64,000 bases of DNA from JABCZH01 sp963803775 (GCA_963803775.1 CAWDNS010000004.1:248001-312000); one strand, 5' to 3'. Shown: positions 17,403-26,627, counted from the stretch's first letter. Translations and numbers: made by a program. The notes: generated by a model not told the origin, from the letters alone.

Positions 17403-18527
17403 ATGGCTAAAGAGGACAAAGTCAACATTCTCATGGTGGACGATCAGCCCGCCAAATTGCTGAGTTATGAAGTCATTCTTGGGGAACTCGATGAGAACTT
17501 GATCAAAGTCACCTCCGGGAAAGAAGCCCTGGAATATCTGCTGAAGAACGACACTGCGGTCGTGCTGATGGATGTAAGTATGCCGGAGATCGACGGCTTC
17601 GAGTTGGCGGAAATGATTCGGCAGCATCCCCGCTTTCAGAAGACCGCGATCATCTTTATTTCGGCAGTCCATTTGACCGACCTGGATCGCCTCAAGGGAT
17701 ACCAGCGCGGCGCCGTGGATTATATCTCGGTGCCGGTGGTGCCGGAGTTGCTGCGGGCGAAGGTTAGCGTGTTTGCTGAGTTGCACCGCAGAGCCGGGCA
17801 ATTGCAGAACCTAAATAGCGAGTTGCGCCGGCTTTCTGTTCGCCTGATCACTATGCAGGACGAAGAGAGGCGGCGCATCGCGCGCGAGCTGCATGACGGC
17901 TTGGGACAGGAACTGGTGGCTGCCAAAATGCTTCTCCATCGGGCTGTACAGCAGAATTCTGAGGCGGTCAGAAAAGAGGCAGCCAGTGATGCAGCGGGTA
18001 TCATCGACCGAAGTATTCAGCAGGTCCGGAGTATGTCCCATCTCCTGCATCCGCCGCTGCTGGATGAAGTTGGGCTAGTCTCGGCGCTGCGGTGGTATTT
18101 GGAGGGCTTCACACAACGCAGCGGCATCGAGACCACCCTGGACGTCAACCCATTGGACTTTTCCCGCCTGACACCGGAACTCGAAACCGCGATATTTCGC
18201 ATCATTCAGGAATCGTTAAGCAATGTCCTCCGGCACTCGAAGGCGCGAAAGGCGTGGGTGACCCTTGGTTTGAAAGATGGACAGGTGGTCGCCAAGGTAC
18301 GCGACGACGGTCGTGGCATTGAGAGGCGGGTTGCCGAACAGCAACCGGGGAGCGTAGGTGTCGGTATCAGTGGGATGAGCCAGCGAGCCAGAGAGTTTGG
18401 CGGAGAGTTGCGGCTTGTATCGGCCCATCCTGGCACACTCGTCGAGATGGTGCTACCCTGCAAAACGCCGACGCGGCAAGATGCGTGCGCCACCGTTGAT
18501 GCGGGAACCCCGCTCGCGATTACCTAA
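17403..18527 (+). CDS. Receiver-HisKA_3 hybrid sensor kinase
   Basis: The 374-residue protein has an N-terminal receiver ('NILMVDDQPAKLL', phosphoacceptor in 'VVLMDVSMPEIDG', here followed by 'ISVPVVPELL'). A short coiled coil leads to a HisKA_3 dimerisation domain with 'EERRRIARELHDGLGQEL', where His is phosphorylated. The C-terminal ATPase has 'IIQESLSNVLRHSKA', 'VRDDGRGI' and 'VGISGMSQRAREFGG'. HisKA_3 kinases normally pair with NarL-type regulators, of which this window encodes several. The gene begins 20 bases after the giant kinase, so the two form an operon and the receiver may accept phosphate from it. Confidence 0.9.
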   Translation: MAKEDKVNILMVDDQPAKLLSYEVILGELDENLIKVTSGKEALEYLLKNDTAVVLMDVSMPEIDGFELAEMIRQHPRFQKTAIIFISAVHLTDLDRLKGYQRGAVDYISVPVVPELLRAKVSVFAELHRRAGQLQNLNSELRRLSVRLITMQDEERRRIARELHDGLGQELVAAKMLLHRAVQQNSEAVRKEAASDAAGIIDRSIQQVRSMSHLLHPPLLDEVGLVSALRWYLEGFTQRSGIETTLDVNPLDFSRLTPELETAIFRIIQESLSNVLRHSKARKAWVTLGLKDGQVVAKVRDDGRGIERRVAEQQPGSVGVGISGMSQRAREFGGELRLVSAHPGTLVEMVLPCKTPTRQDACATVDAGTPLAIT

Positions 18528-18537
18528 AAACAAGCCT

Positions 18538-18690
18538 CTACACCACAGGCCTGCGGCCTTGGATCACTTGGATAGCGAGCGCGACCAGGGCCAAAATTAA
18601 CAATAGGTGAATATAGCCGCCCAAAGTATAGGAACTTACAACTCCCAGCAACCACAGTATCAGCAGGATTACAAAGATTGTCCCCAGCAT
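18538..18690 (-). CDS. Small membrane protein, lmo0937 family
   Basis: The 50-residue protein from ATG 18690 is preceded by AGAAAGGA about eight bases upstream. It is nearly all membrane: 'MLGTIFVILLILWLLGVVSS' forms the first helix and 'IHLLLILALVALAIQVIQG' the second. This matches the small lmo0937-type family, whose role is unknown. It follows the stress-type gene on the same strand. The longer frame to 18753 lacks a start signal. Confidence 0.75.
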   Translation of the reverse strand: MLGTIFVILLILWLLGVVSSYTLGGYIHLLLILALVALAIQVIQGRRPVV

Positions 18691-18713
18691 TGAATATGTC
18701 CTTTCTGAAAGCC

Positions 18714-19274
18714 TCAGCTCGCGCGCGGCATCGGTTTGTCGGTCTTCTGCCAATCGGCGCTGGCCTCACTGGTGGACGCAATGTCAGTAGCGCCAGTGCG
18801 CTCTAGCATATCTTTTGCCTTCTTGGTCCAGTTTGAATCGTCACAATGAACCGAGAGTAGGATGCCGCCTTCCTTGATACGGCCTTCGTAGCGTTTGGCC
18901 TCGTACTCTGGAATGCCCATCCCGATGAGCGCTCCTGCGATGCCGCCAATTGTGCCGCCTACGCCAACACCAGTTAACGCAGCCACGATGGGCCCAGCGG
19001 CGATGAGCGGCCCCACAGGAAGCGCGAGAGCACCGATCCCAGCGAGCCAGCCCATAGCACCCCCCAGTACCGCGCCCGTCGTTGCACCGGTTGCCGTTCC
19101 TTCAGGAGCTTTGGTGTTCTTCTCTAGGGCAAGATCTTTCGTGCCTTTATTTTCCGGAAGCAGAACAGAAATATCGGTGTTGCGGAAACCTTCCGCTCGA
19201 AGGAGGTCGACGGCATACTCGACCTCAGGTTGAGTTCGATAGATTCCAAAAGCTGCGGTGTTCTTCCCACTCAT
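18714..19274 (-). CDS. General stress protein 17M-like protein with glycine-rich membrane segment
   Basis: The 186-residue protein begins with a short alpha/beta domain ('AAFGIYRTQPEVEYAVDLL', 'TDISVLLPENKG') like general stress protein 17M/YflT. A glycine-zipper-like hydrophobic region (about 62-118) follows, then a C-terminal domain with 'GILLSVHCDDSNWTKKAKDM'. GAGGAG lies five bases upstream of the ATG. The protein probably associates with the membrane under stress. Its partner is the small membrane protein downstream. Confidence 0.7.
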   Translation of the reverse strand: MSGKNTAAFGIYRTQPEVEYAVDLLRAEGFRNTDISVLLPENKGTKDLALEKNTKAPEGTATGATTGAVLGGAMGWLAGIGALALPVGPLIAAGPIVAALTGVGVGGTIGGIAGALIGMGIPEYEAKRYEGRIKEGGILLSVHCDDSNWTKKAKDMLERTGATDIASTSEASADWQKTDKPMPRAS

Positions 19275-19567
19275 GAGAGCTCCTCAAGAAGCCGAATTCT
19301 TAAGATCGTCAGATCCATTGCCACGCGTTCAACTTAAACTGGCGTACTTGTGCCATCCATCGAGTAGTATGCGTAGTTTGTCGGATGCGCCGCTGTAGTT
19401 CACGCCATGAATGTCGAGACCGAGCATTAAATTGCGCACCGGCACTCGCCCACCTCGTTCATCAGGTCAACACTGGAGTCCGCGAAAAAACATCGGGTAG
19501 TTGCTGGCCCCACCACGGCTTTCATGCTTCTAATGCCCGCATGCAACGAATTCTGCAAAACCAATCC

Positions 19568-19699
19568 ATGCATCCGGGCGACCTGATGAAATCCGACCTG
19601 CTGAGCGAGATCCTTCTAGTTGGGGGAGGCGTGGCTGTAGCAGTGTCCTTCTTGATGGTTATGGTCGCCACCGTTGCCAGTTGGTGGTTCGCAGCGTAG
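19568..19699 (+). CDS. Possible single-helix membrane peptide (43 aa)
   Basis: Within the 790-base gap between 19275 and 20066 one short frame reads like a membrane peptide: MHPGDLMKSDLLSEILLVGG and then 'VAVAVSFLMVMVATVASWWF'. There is no clear ribosome binding site, and a second ATG at 19586 is possible. The remainder of the gap shows nothing I can name. Confidence 0.3.
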   Translation: MHPGDLMKSDLLSEILLVGGGVAVAVSFLMVMVATVASWWFAA

Positions 19700-20066
19700 A
19701 TGCACCGTCAATTCACCAACCGCTCAGACGCGCACTGAGACTGACACGACGATTACAGGGAGTTCAACCGGTCCTTCAAGGAAAGTCATTTTTAGTGGCA
19801 GTCTTCTGCAGTACGTGCTTTGTGGAGAAAAGTAGCGTGCAATGTGTTCGCGGTATGAATCCACGTCCATTGCCCGCGTTAGTCACGCTCGGGTGCACTT
19901 AGGTTAGGCGCCTTCATAAAGACACACAATACAGTCTTTTTAGTAGATGGAAATACGAGTTTGTAGTAGGGAATAAACCAGATCCCACGTGCTCACGATC
20001 TGAGAATGCAACCACTTCGTGTGACCATCCATCCAAGGCACACGGATTGTGGAGATCTAGAACGCC

Positions 20067-22610
20067 ATGTCGCTTCGAATACCCCTCCTTGGTATAGCCT
20101 TGCTAGCCTCTGTGATGTTCACCGTTAGTTGCGGTGGTGGATCGACGACCACTTCGCCCAGCCCATCGCCCAGTACCGCCCAACTCAGTGTTCAGCCTGC
20201 CGGCAGCGGCAGTGGAACGGTCAGCAGTACTCCGTCAGGGATTAACTGCCAGCCCACTTGTGGGGCAAAGTTCAAGGTTGGAACCGAGGTGGTGCTTTCC
20301 GCGACTCCGGCTGCGAACTCAATGTTCGCTGGATGGGGAGGCGCATGCAGTGGCACCAGCACCTGCACAATCACGTTGTCGGAGAATGCTTCGGCCACTG
20401 CCACGTTCAGCCCCTTGCCCGTGATGTCCGTCGCTACCACAGGCCTGGGGACCGTTACCAGCAGTCCGTCAGGAATCGACTGCGGGCTGTATCCGCCAGG
20501 CGATCAAACCTGCTCTTTGGCGTTCAAGCCTGGAACACAGATCGTGCTTACGGCTACACCAGGAGCAGACTGGGTTCTTACGGGATGGTCGGGAGGTGGG
20601 TGCAGTGGAAACAGTTCTACTTGTACCGTAGCACTCAATCAGAACACACAGGTCAACGCAACCTTCAGCCCGATCGCGTTACCGATGTTGAGCGTTGCCG
20701 TCAGTGGAACCGGCCAGGGCACGGTTATCAGCAATCCTTCCGGAATCAATTGCGGAAAAACCTGCACCGCAGGTTTCAAGGCAGGAACCCAGGTTGTGCT
20801 CACCGAGACGCCAGCCCCCAATTCGACTTTTACAGGATGGTCAGGCGGCGGGTGTAGTGGAAACAGTCCCACTTGTACGCTAACCCTCAATGGGAACACG
20901 CAGGTGACCGCCACCTTCAGCACGGCAGGTCCACCTGTATTGACTGTGACTCTCAGCGGAACCGGTCAGGGTACGGTTACCAGCAATCCGTCGGGGATCA
21001 GTTGTGCGCCAACCTGCTCGGCATCTTTCACCCTTGGGACACAAGTCGTTCTCACCGAGACTCCGGGCAAAAACTCGATCTTTAACGGTTGGTCGGGAGG
21101 CGTATGCAGCGGAACTAGTCCGACTTGCACAGTGACAATGAATAGCAATATCCCCGTCACTGCCACTTTCGGCACTCAAAACACAATTAGTGTGCTGAAC
21201 CACATCGTTTTCCTGGCACAAGAGAATCGCTCTCTGGATCACTATTTTGGTCAGATGCGGCAATACTGGGCGCAAAACGGGTATCCCGATCAGTCATTCG
21301 ACGGTTTGCCACAGTTCAACCCCACATCCGGGCAGCCACCATTGTACGGGCCTCCACCCTCAATTCCAGGCTGCGATCCCAGTGCACCTCCTCCCGAGAC
21401 CTGCGAGTTTGATCCGCAGAATCCTGTAACCTCGTATGGCCTGATCACTCAGTGCGTCGAGAACCCGAGCCCCTCGTGGAATGAGAGCCACAACGATTGG
21501 GATTACTACGATCCCACAGGTAATGACCCGGCCACATTGAATGGTTTCGTGTGGACTGCCGGCTACGATGCCCGAGCAGATGGCTTCTTCGACGTCAATG
21601 GAATTCGCGCCATGGGTTACTACACTGGCAGCAACCTGAATTACTACTATTTCATGGCATCGAACTTCGCTACCTCGGATAGATGGTTTAATCCGGCCAT
21701 GACGCGGACGCATCCAAACCGCGAATATCTGGTTGCTGGTACCTCTCAGGGCTACGCGTATCCCGTGGGCACCGATAACAATGACAAAGCATTGTTGACG
21801 GCAACCACCATTTTTCAAGAACTGCAAAATGCCGGAATCAGCTGGAAGATCTACGTGGATCCGACCGGCACCAGTTGTACCGGTCCGCCGTACGATCCAG
21901 CTTGCCTGTTGGGGTATACCTACATCCAGTTTTTCCAGTGGGGACAGACCATCCCGACGACGTACCCCAACAACATCGGTACCATCGGACCGCTGGGGAC
22001 CTGCGGAAGCTCCCCGTGTGATTACGAGAATGATCTGGCGAACGGCACGTTACCACAAGTGGTCCAGATTGAACCGGCGACCGACGCGGGCTATGATGAG
22101 CATCCCTCGGTGTCTGACTCAGAACCAAATGACATTCAGCGCGGTGCCAACTACGTGTCATCGCTCATTAATGACCTCATGAGCAGTTCGTCGTGGTCGA
22201 GTTCCGCGTTTATTCTTACGTTTGACGAGGACGGAGGGTTCTACGATCACGTTTCGCCGCAGCCGGCCGTAAGTCCCGATGGGATCAAGCCAGTAGATCT
22301 ACTTCCGGGAGACATTTGTACCCAAACCAGTGGGCCCACCTGCGATTTCGTCTATACCGGTTATCGCATTCCGCTGGTGGTGATCTCGCCATACAGCAAC
22401 AAGAACTACGTTTCGCACACCGTGGCCGATCTGACGGCGATTCTGAAGTTTATCGAAACGCGATTCAATCTTCCGTCATTGACCAAGCGTGATGCCGCGC
22501 AGATGGACATGACTGAATTCTTCAACTTCAATGATCCGGTTTGGCTGGTTCCTCCCAGTCCGCCGGCGCAAATCACCAGTGGAGCTTGCTATTTGAACAA
22601 GTTGCCGTAG
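20067..22610 (+). CDS. Secreted lipoprotein phosphoesterase with four InlB-like repeats
   Basis: The 847-residue protein starts with a lipoprotein signal ending 'MFTVSCGGG', where Cys22 is the lipidated residue. Residues about 38-372 hold four copies of a cysteine-containing repeat with 'GTVTSNPSGI', 'GTQVVLTETP' and 'FTGWSGGGCSG', typical of divergent InlB B-repeats. The C-terminal part (about 378-840) is a PF04185 phosphoesterase: 'HIVFLAQENRSLDHYFGQM', 'AFILTFDEDGGFYDHVSP', 'YRIPLVVISPYSNKNYVSH'. These enzymes cleave phospholipids or related phosphate esters. It is probably surface-exposed, with the repeats acting as spacer or adhesive modules. The gene stands alone. Confidence 0.88.
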   Translation: MSLRIPLLGIALLASVMFTVSCGGGSTTTSPSPSPSTAQLSVQPAGSGSGTVSSTPSGINCQPTCGAKFKVGTEVVLSATPAANSMFAGWGGACSGTSTCTITLSENASATATFSPLPVMSVATTGLGTVTSSPSGIDCGLYPPGDQTCSLAFKPGTQIVLTATPGADWVLTGWSGGGCSGNSSTCTVALNQNTQVNATFSPIALPMLSVAVSGTGQGTVISNPSGINCGKTCTAGFKAGTQVVLTETPAPNSTFTGWSGGGCSGNSPTCTLTLNGNTQVTATFSTAGPPVLTVTLSGTGQGTVTSNPSGISCAPTCSASFTLGTQVVLTETPGKNSIFNGWSGGVCSGTSPTCTVTMNSNIPVTATFGTQNTISVLNHIVFLAQENRSLDHYFGQMRQYWAQNGYPDQSFDGLPQFNPTSGQPPLYGPPPSIPGCDPSAPPPETCEFDPQNPVTSYGLITQCVENPSPSWNESHNDWDYYDPTGNDPATLNGFVWTAGYDARADGFFDVNGIRAMGYYTGSNLNYYYFMASNFATSDRWFNPAMTRTHPNREYLVAGTSQGYAYPVGTDNNDKALLTATTIFQELQNAGISWKIYVDPTGTSCTGPPYDPACLLGYTYIQFFQWGQTIPTTYPNNIGTIGPLGTCGSSPCDYENDLANGTLPQVVQIEPATDAGYDEHPSVSDSEPNDIQRGANYVSSLINDLMSSSSWSSSAFILTFDEDGGFYDHVSPQPAVSPDGIKPVDLLPGDICTQTSGPTCDFVYTGYRIPLVVISPYSNKNYVSHTVADLTAILKFIETRFNLPSLTKRDAAQMDMTEFFNFNDPVWLVPPSPPAQITSGACYLNKLP

Positions 22611-22848
22611 AGGCGGCGAGTGGGATCAACGCAAGACCAGGCTGAAGCAGGACGGTACCGAACCCGCCCTGCCCGCCTTTTGGTTTCCGTGTGGAGCACC
22701 CAGGAATCGTGGCTTCGATTTCTCTCGGCGCAACTTACAGAACACAATGAATGAAGAGATAACGTTTGAATGGCACCGCTAACAGCACTTCAAGGATTTG
22801 TGAGGCTAGGAACCCTAATTTCCACGAGTCTGCCTTCGCAGCATTAGG

Positions 22849-23199
22849 CTACTTGCAGGTTATCAAATTGGAAGAGCCAGTTCGCCACTCCGTTTCAGCC
22901 AATACTGCCCCATGATTTGTTACGTGATCGTCGACAATTTGCAAGGACTCATGTCGCTCAACATTTTGGGCGGCTACCCGCTCCTGTCGTTCAGGCTCAC
23001 TGGGCTGGCGGTCGTCCGGAGGCATTAGCGGCAGTGGGACAGGCTCTTGCAGATGCGACCATGCAATCAATTCGCATCCTATAGCTTCCGCGGTCACATC
23101 CGGACATGGTTGGCGGTCAGGTGGATTCTGCGACAATGACGGTTTCGCCGGAGCCAAACACAAAATAGAAACCATCAGCGCTTGCTCCAGTCGCGTCAT
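22849..23199 (-). CDS. Hypothetical secreted protein (116 aa)
   Basis: The protein begins with MTRLEQALMVSILCLAPAKP, which looks like a signal peptide cleaved before 'SQNPPDRQ'. The mature part has 'QPCPDVTAEAIGCELIAWSH' followed by a proline-rich stretch 'LQEPVPLPLMPPDDRQ'. I recall this cysteine and LQEPVPLP pattern from acidobacterial secreted proteins of unknown role. It lies 20 bases downstream of the YtxH-like gene on the same strand and may be co-transcribed. Confidence 0.5.
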   Translation of the reverse strand: MTRLEQALMVSILCLAPAKPSLSQNPPDRQPCPDVTAEAIGCELIAWSHLQEPVPLPLMPPDDRQPSEPERQERVAAQNVERHESLQIVDDHVTNHGAVLAETEWRTGSSNLITCK

Positions 23200-23219
23200 A
23201 AGAAAACCCCCAAAATGAT

Positions 23220-23573
23220 CTAGGCGGTCTTGCGGGCGCTTCGGCGGACATCTCCTTGGAAGTCCCGGACTCTGCCAGCGATGGTCTCGCGAGTCTCCTT
23301 GCCGCTGGCGGGTGCAACCAGCACGCCAACACCCACTCCGATTCCCATGCCAATCAGAAAACTGGCAGCGCCTGACTTCGCACGATGATCTTCCCCGCGC
23401 GCTGTTCGGTAAAGATGCTCGACACGATCTGCTACGGCCTCATAGCCTCGCGAAGCTTGATCCGTGACATCATCCAGTTGGTCGGTTACGCGGTCATAAA
23501 CCCGGCGCCGCTGTCGTGGGTCTGTCATCATGAGTCCCACTCCGAACAAAAATCTCAGAAACTGGTTCATCAC
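23220..23573 (-). CDS. YtxH-like membrane-associated stress protein
   Basis: The 117-residue protein has a hydrophobic glycine-rich helix 'ASFLIGMGIGVGVGVLVAPA' followed by 'SGKETRETIAGRVRDF', the hallmark of YtxH-type proteins. The N-terminal half is charged and helical ('RRRVYDRVTDQLDDVTDQA'). The start is GTG 23573 or the ATG directly after it; GGAG lies upstream. YtxH proteins are linked to general stress in other bacteria, but their biochemical role is not known. Confidence 0.7.
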   Translation of the reverse strand: MMNQFLRFLFGVGLMMTDPRQRRRVYDRVTDQLDDVTDQASRGYEAVADRVEHLYRTARGEDHRAKSGAASFLIGMGIGVGVGVLVAPASGKETRETIAGRVRDFQGDVRRSARKTA

Positions 23574-23994
23574 ATTCGTCTCCGGGTGCCTATATCGGTC
23601 AAAGCAACTTCCGCTGGGCGATTGAGTATCAAGCTATCCTCAAGCCAAACCGATCTCAATCCAGTACAGCCAGTAGGCACCTGGGGAGAAGTCCTTAGGG
23701 TGACAATCCCACGAATGGTGCGCGTCGGCAGTCTCTCGTGATCACCACAATGTTCTTGGTTTTACTGCAAGGACAATTCCGAATACAGCTACTTCCCCAC
23801 GGGCCTACGGATTCAGCGGGATTCCAGACTTCTATGCCAGGGCCTACTCTTGTGCGAGTCGGACAGCATTGCGCCGGGCGTGCCGACGGATGCAGCCGCC
23901 GGGGGCCGAGTCGGTATTTGACGTAGTTTTTGCTGCTGACGTCAAAACGCAGGAAAGCAGCTTCAGACGATTTCATGATTGGAGGAAACGTGTT

Positions 23995-24417
23995 ATGAGA
24001 AAGACGCTTATGTTGCTGTCGCTGGGATTGCTAGGTGCTTCCATGGCTTTGGCCCAGGACACTCCGGCGGCGGATCAGTCGGCCACTCCCGCTGCCGACA
24101 GCGCCAATACTTCCGCGAGTGCCGGCTCTGTTCAGGGCTGTTTGAGTGGATCGGATGGAAACTACGTGTTGACGCAAGACGGCACTGGGACCGCCTTTAA
24201 GCTGATGGGCGACGAAGCTCAACTGAAGAAACACGTCGGCCATGAAGTCTCCGTCACCGGCCAAACCTCCGGGGATACGGCATCTACGGCAACCTCAAAT
24301 CAAGGGCAAGGAGATACGTCCGCCAGCGGTGCCACGGACACAGGAACAACCATTCAAGTAACCAATATGAAGATGGTTTCCAAGCAGTGCATGGGCAGCG
24401 GATCCCAATCGCACTAG
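23995..24417 (+). CDS. Secreted small acidobacterial protein with 'GCLSGSDGNYVLT' domain
   Basis: The 140-residue protein from ATG 23995 has GGAGG nine bases upstream and a clear signal peptide ('MLLSLGLLGASMALAQD'). After a Ser/Thr/Ala-rich linker comes a small beta domain: 'VQGCLSGSDGNYVLTQDG', 'LMGDEAQLKKHVGHEVSVTG', 'IQVTNMKMVSKQC'. This resembles an OB-like fold with a possible Cys-Cys pair. From memory, similar proteins are common in Acidobacteria, with no known function. The 420 bases upstream hold no supported gene. Confidence 0.65.
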   Translation: MRKTLMLLSLGLLGASMALAQDTPAADQSATPAADSANTSASAGSVQGCLSGSDGNYVLTQDGTGTAFKLMGDEAQLKKHVGHEVSVTGQTSGDTASTATSNQGQGDTSASGATDTGTTIQVTNMKMVSKQCMGSGSQSH

Positions 24418-24426
24418 CCTTACCAG

Positions 24427-24471
24427 TTGTGCGCTGCGTAGCCTGCTAACCGGCGGCCGCGTGGCGCACAA
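24427..24471. terminator. Long inverted repeat between convergent genes
   Basis: TTGTGCGC at 24427-24434 pairs perfectly with GCGCACAA at 24464-24471, and GC-rich inner bases can extend the stem. It lies between the convergent genes ending at 24417 and 24589, where a bidirectional terminator is expected. There is no U-run, so intrinsic termination is only possible. Confidence 0.4.
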
Positions 24472-24588
24472 TGATTTATCCCCCTAACCTGACTCCAGCG
24501 GTTTGGACTCCAGTCAGCACCAGGGGAAAAATCTGGGCTTGGCGAAAAAGCTAAAGCGCTGACAAAACGCAGATCTCAACGTGAGGGA

Positions 24589-25287
24589 TTATGCGGCTGG
24601 GTCTTCTCCAGAAGTTGAGAACTGCGACCCAATCTCTACCTGGATGATATTGTTCTTCACGGCATAAACCACCAGATCCCGGATCGAGTGGAAACCAAGT
24701 TTGCGCATGATATTGCTGCGATGGGTTTCAGCCGTTTTGGTGCTCAGATTGAGTACTGAGGCCACCTCCTTGGCGCTTTTGCCTTCGGCCAGCAGTTGAA
24801 TAACCTCGCGTTCGCGCGGGGTTAACCGAGGCAAACGCGGCGGCGCATTTCTGGAACTGTTCCCCCGTTCCAGAAAACCGGCCAGCAACATCTCTTTCAC
24901 TCTCGGAGTAAAAAACGTGCCATTGTGTTGCAGCGCGTCGACTGCAGCCTCGAGGTCGCGAGCGGCGTCGGACTTCAGCACAAATCCACGCGCGCCAGCA
25001 TCCAGCGCTTCTCGAATCACCTGATCAGAGTCTGTAATAGTAAGAACGATGACCTTGCAGAACGGATCCTGCTGCACCAGTTGGCGGGTGGCGGCCAGAC
25101 CGTTGAGACCAGGCATGCCAATGTCCACAATCGCTATATCAGGTTTCAACTCTCTTGCCATGGCTACCGCATTACGTCCGTCGGTTGCCTCGCCACAGAC
25201 TTCCCAACCCTCATGCGATTGCAATAACGTGCACAGCCCGCGGCGTACAAGTTCGTGATCATCAGCGATGAGAATCCGGAGCTTCAT
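24589..25287 (-). CDS. NarL/FixJ-type response regulator
   Basis: The 232-residue regulator starts at ATG 25287, which places the receiver at the N-terminus ('LRILIADDHELVRRG'). A longer GTG start at 25317 would overlap the preceding gene. Phosphoacceptor Asp is in 'IAIVDIGMPGLNG' and the Lys in 'FVLKSDAARDLE'. The HTH is 'LTPREREVIQLLAEGKSAKE' with 'TAETHRSNIMRKLGFHS'. It is a close paralogue of the regulator at 6446 and lies 10 bases after the receiver-only gene, forming an operon. Confidence 0.9.
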   Translation of the reverse strand: MKLRILIADDHELVRRGLCTLLQSHEGWEVCGEATDGRNAVAMARELKPDIAIVDIGMPGLNGLAATRQLVQQDPFCKVIVLTITDSDQVIREALDAGARGFVLKSDAARDLEAAVDALQHNGTFFTPRVKEMLLAGFLERGNSSRNAPPRLPRLTPREREVIQLLAEGKSAKEVASVLNLSTKTAETHRSNIMRKLGFHSIRDLVVYAVKNNIIQVEIGSQFSTSGEDPAA

Positions 25288-25297
25288 GCTTGGCTGC

Positions 25298-25708
25298 CTA
25301 ACTGGCATTGGCGCCACCCTTGCTGGGCAGTGTAAAGTGTCTGTGCTGACTCACCGCATCCACTGCTGCCAACAAATCACGCGCCGCATCCGTCTTCACT
25401 ACATAGCCTTTCGCGCCGCAGAGTAGCGCTTCTTGCATCATTTGCGGTGAATCATGCTGAGTTACCATCAGAATCTCGCAATCTGGTATTTTCATTCGGA
25501 TCAGGCGGCATGCTTCCAGCCCGTGCATTCTGGGCATGCTGAGGTCGAGCACGACTACGTCGGGTTTCAATCGATCTGCCATCTCAACCGCCTCCACGCC
25601 ATCGCCTGCTTCTGCAATGACTTCCCACCCTGAATGCTCTGTCAAGAGCGTCCTCAGGCCATGCCTGACTACGGGATGGTCATCCGCGATTATGATCCGA
25701 ACCGCCAT
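25298..25708 (-). CDS. Receiver-only response regulator
   Basis: The 136-residue protein is a complete receiver ('RIIIADDHPVVRHG', Asp in 'VVVLDLSMPRMHG', Lys in 'YVVKTDAARDLL') that ends where a NarL-type protein would begin its HTH. The sequence is close to the receiver of the next gene, so it looks like a duplicated regulator that lost its DNA-binding half. It could act as a phosphate sink, a competitor for the kinase, or a dimerisation partner. Confidence 0.85.
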   Translation of the reverse strand: MAVRIIIADDHPVVRHGLRTLLTEHSGWEVIAEAGDGVEAVEMADRLKPDVVVLDLSMPRMHGLEACRLIRMKIPDCEILMVTQHDSPQMMQEALLCGAKGYVVKTDAARDLLAAVDAVSQHRHFTLPSKGGANAS

Positions 25709-25797
25709 AGAGTTTCGGCCCGAGGGAGGGCTTGAGGCGTGGGCTTAAATTCCTCCCCACAAACCGCGATTCTAGGCCAGAATCAATACTCATAAAA

Positions 25798-25813
25798 TAC
25801 AGGATTCGCTGTA
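25798..25813. promoter_or_regulatory. Palindrome TACAG-N6-CTGTA upstream of receiver/regulator operon
   Basis: The core TACAG-GATTCG-CTGTA is extended by AAAA and TTTT on the two sides into a nine-base-arm inverted repeat (25794-25817). It lies 90 bases upstream of the receiver gene start, so autoregulation by the downstream NarL-type protein is plausible. Confidence 0.45.
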
Positions 25814-26226
25814 TTTTTCGCGTGTTTTTGGCTTTCGATTCTCAAGTTATCTGATCGCGAATATCTCAATTGTCAGAGGGCTCCCAACATACGAAGGCGC
25901 GACACTCGGCTATTGATCTCCTGATATTTATCCCATTGCTTGTACGCCAGGAAACACAGAAGCAAGGGGAAAGGCAAGCAGGGTATAACTACCTTTTGCC
26001 ACATCTCTATCTCCTTATTTCAACCACCTTAACCCGGAGGGCGATACAGAGTTTTGCCCAGCGGATACAAGAGATGGCTCTTTGATGGAAGGAGTTGTCA
26101 TCTACACGAACTAGGTTTGGACACTACGATTTCGATGGTATTTGGGTCGAGGATGGATGGTTAGGCATCGGCCGATGCGATGGAGGAACGGGGTTTCAGG
26201 AACATTTGGCCCGATCTAAGGTTAAA

Positions 26227-26242
26227 TACGGAATTTACCGTA
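26227..26242. promoter_or_regulatory. Palindrome TACGG-N6-CCGTA, variant operator
   Basis: The site reads TACGG-AATTTA-CCGTA and extends by AA and TT. It has the same geometry as the TACAG sites, with a paired A-to-G and T-to-C change that preserves symmetry. It lies about 155 bases before the small ORF at 26397. Confidence 0.35.
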
Positions 26243-26396
26243 TTGCAAAGCATTTTGGTTTCCTCTACTTTAACTTTTGTCGTGGATGTGATCCTTGTGC
26301 AGGGTGCCACATTTCTTAGGGGCGGCCATGGGTTAGTGTCAGAACGTTGACGTTAGACCCTCACGGCCGCTCCGGTCACATCCTCCATAAAATACG

Positions 26397-26627
26397 ATGA
26401 ACTACGAGTTCTATTTTCGAAAAGATACAGAACGGAACGAACCGGAGATCTTCCGAGTCATTGCCCCTAGCTTTGACACTGCGGCTGCCATTGTAGCTCG
26501 GCAATATGGATGGACAGCTGCTGAAAACCACCGGCGAGTGACGGAGTATATTGCTTCTATCGATATCCATCCGATAGAAATTCAGAACATCTTCGAAAGA
26601 AGCTTCGCTTCGGCCAGCATGCCTTAG
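26397..26627 (+). CDS. Hypothetical protein (76 aa)
   Basis: A short frame with protein-like composition: it begins MNYEFYFRKDTERNEPEIFR and contains 'PSFDTAAAIVARQYGWTAAE', which reads like a small alpha/beta domain. No family is recognised and there is no good Shine-Dalgarno. It lies downstream of the variant palindrome. Confidence 0.4.
   Translation: MNYEFYFRKDTERNEPEIFRVIAPSFDTAAAIVARQYGWTAAENHRRVTEYIASIDIHPIEIQNIFERSFASASMP

Larger units (their letters stand above)
25709..26396. other. Intergenic region with two palindromes
   Basis: About 690 bases between the receiver gene and the small plus-strand ORF. Frames at 25870 and 26095 have no protein-like character. The region contains the two symmetric sites annotated at 25798 and 26227 and is A/T-rich around the first, consistent with promoter DNA. 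Confidence 0.4.

Noticed and set aside
19681..19902. 73-residue ORF after the small membrane peptide
   Set aside because: No ribosome site and an unconvincing cysteine-rich translation.
25870..26319. Two plus-strand ORFs in the region before 26397
   Set aside because: No start signals or protein-like patterns; the region contains palindromic regulatory-type sites instead.
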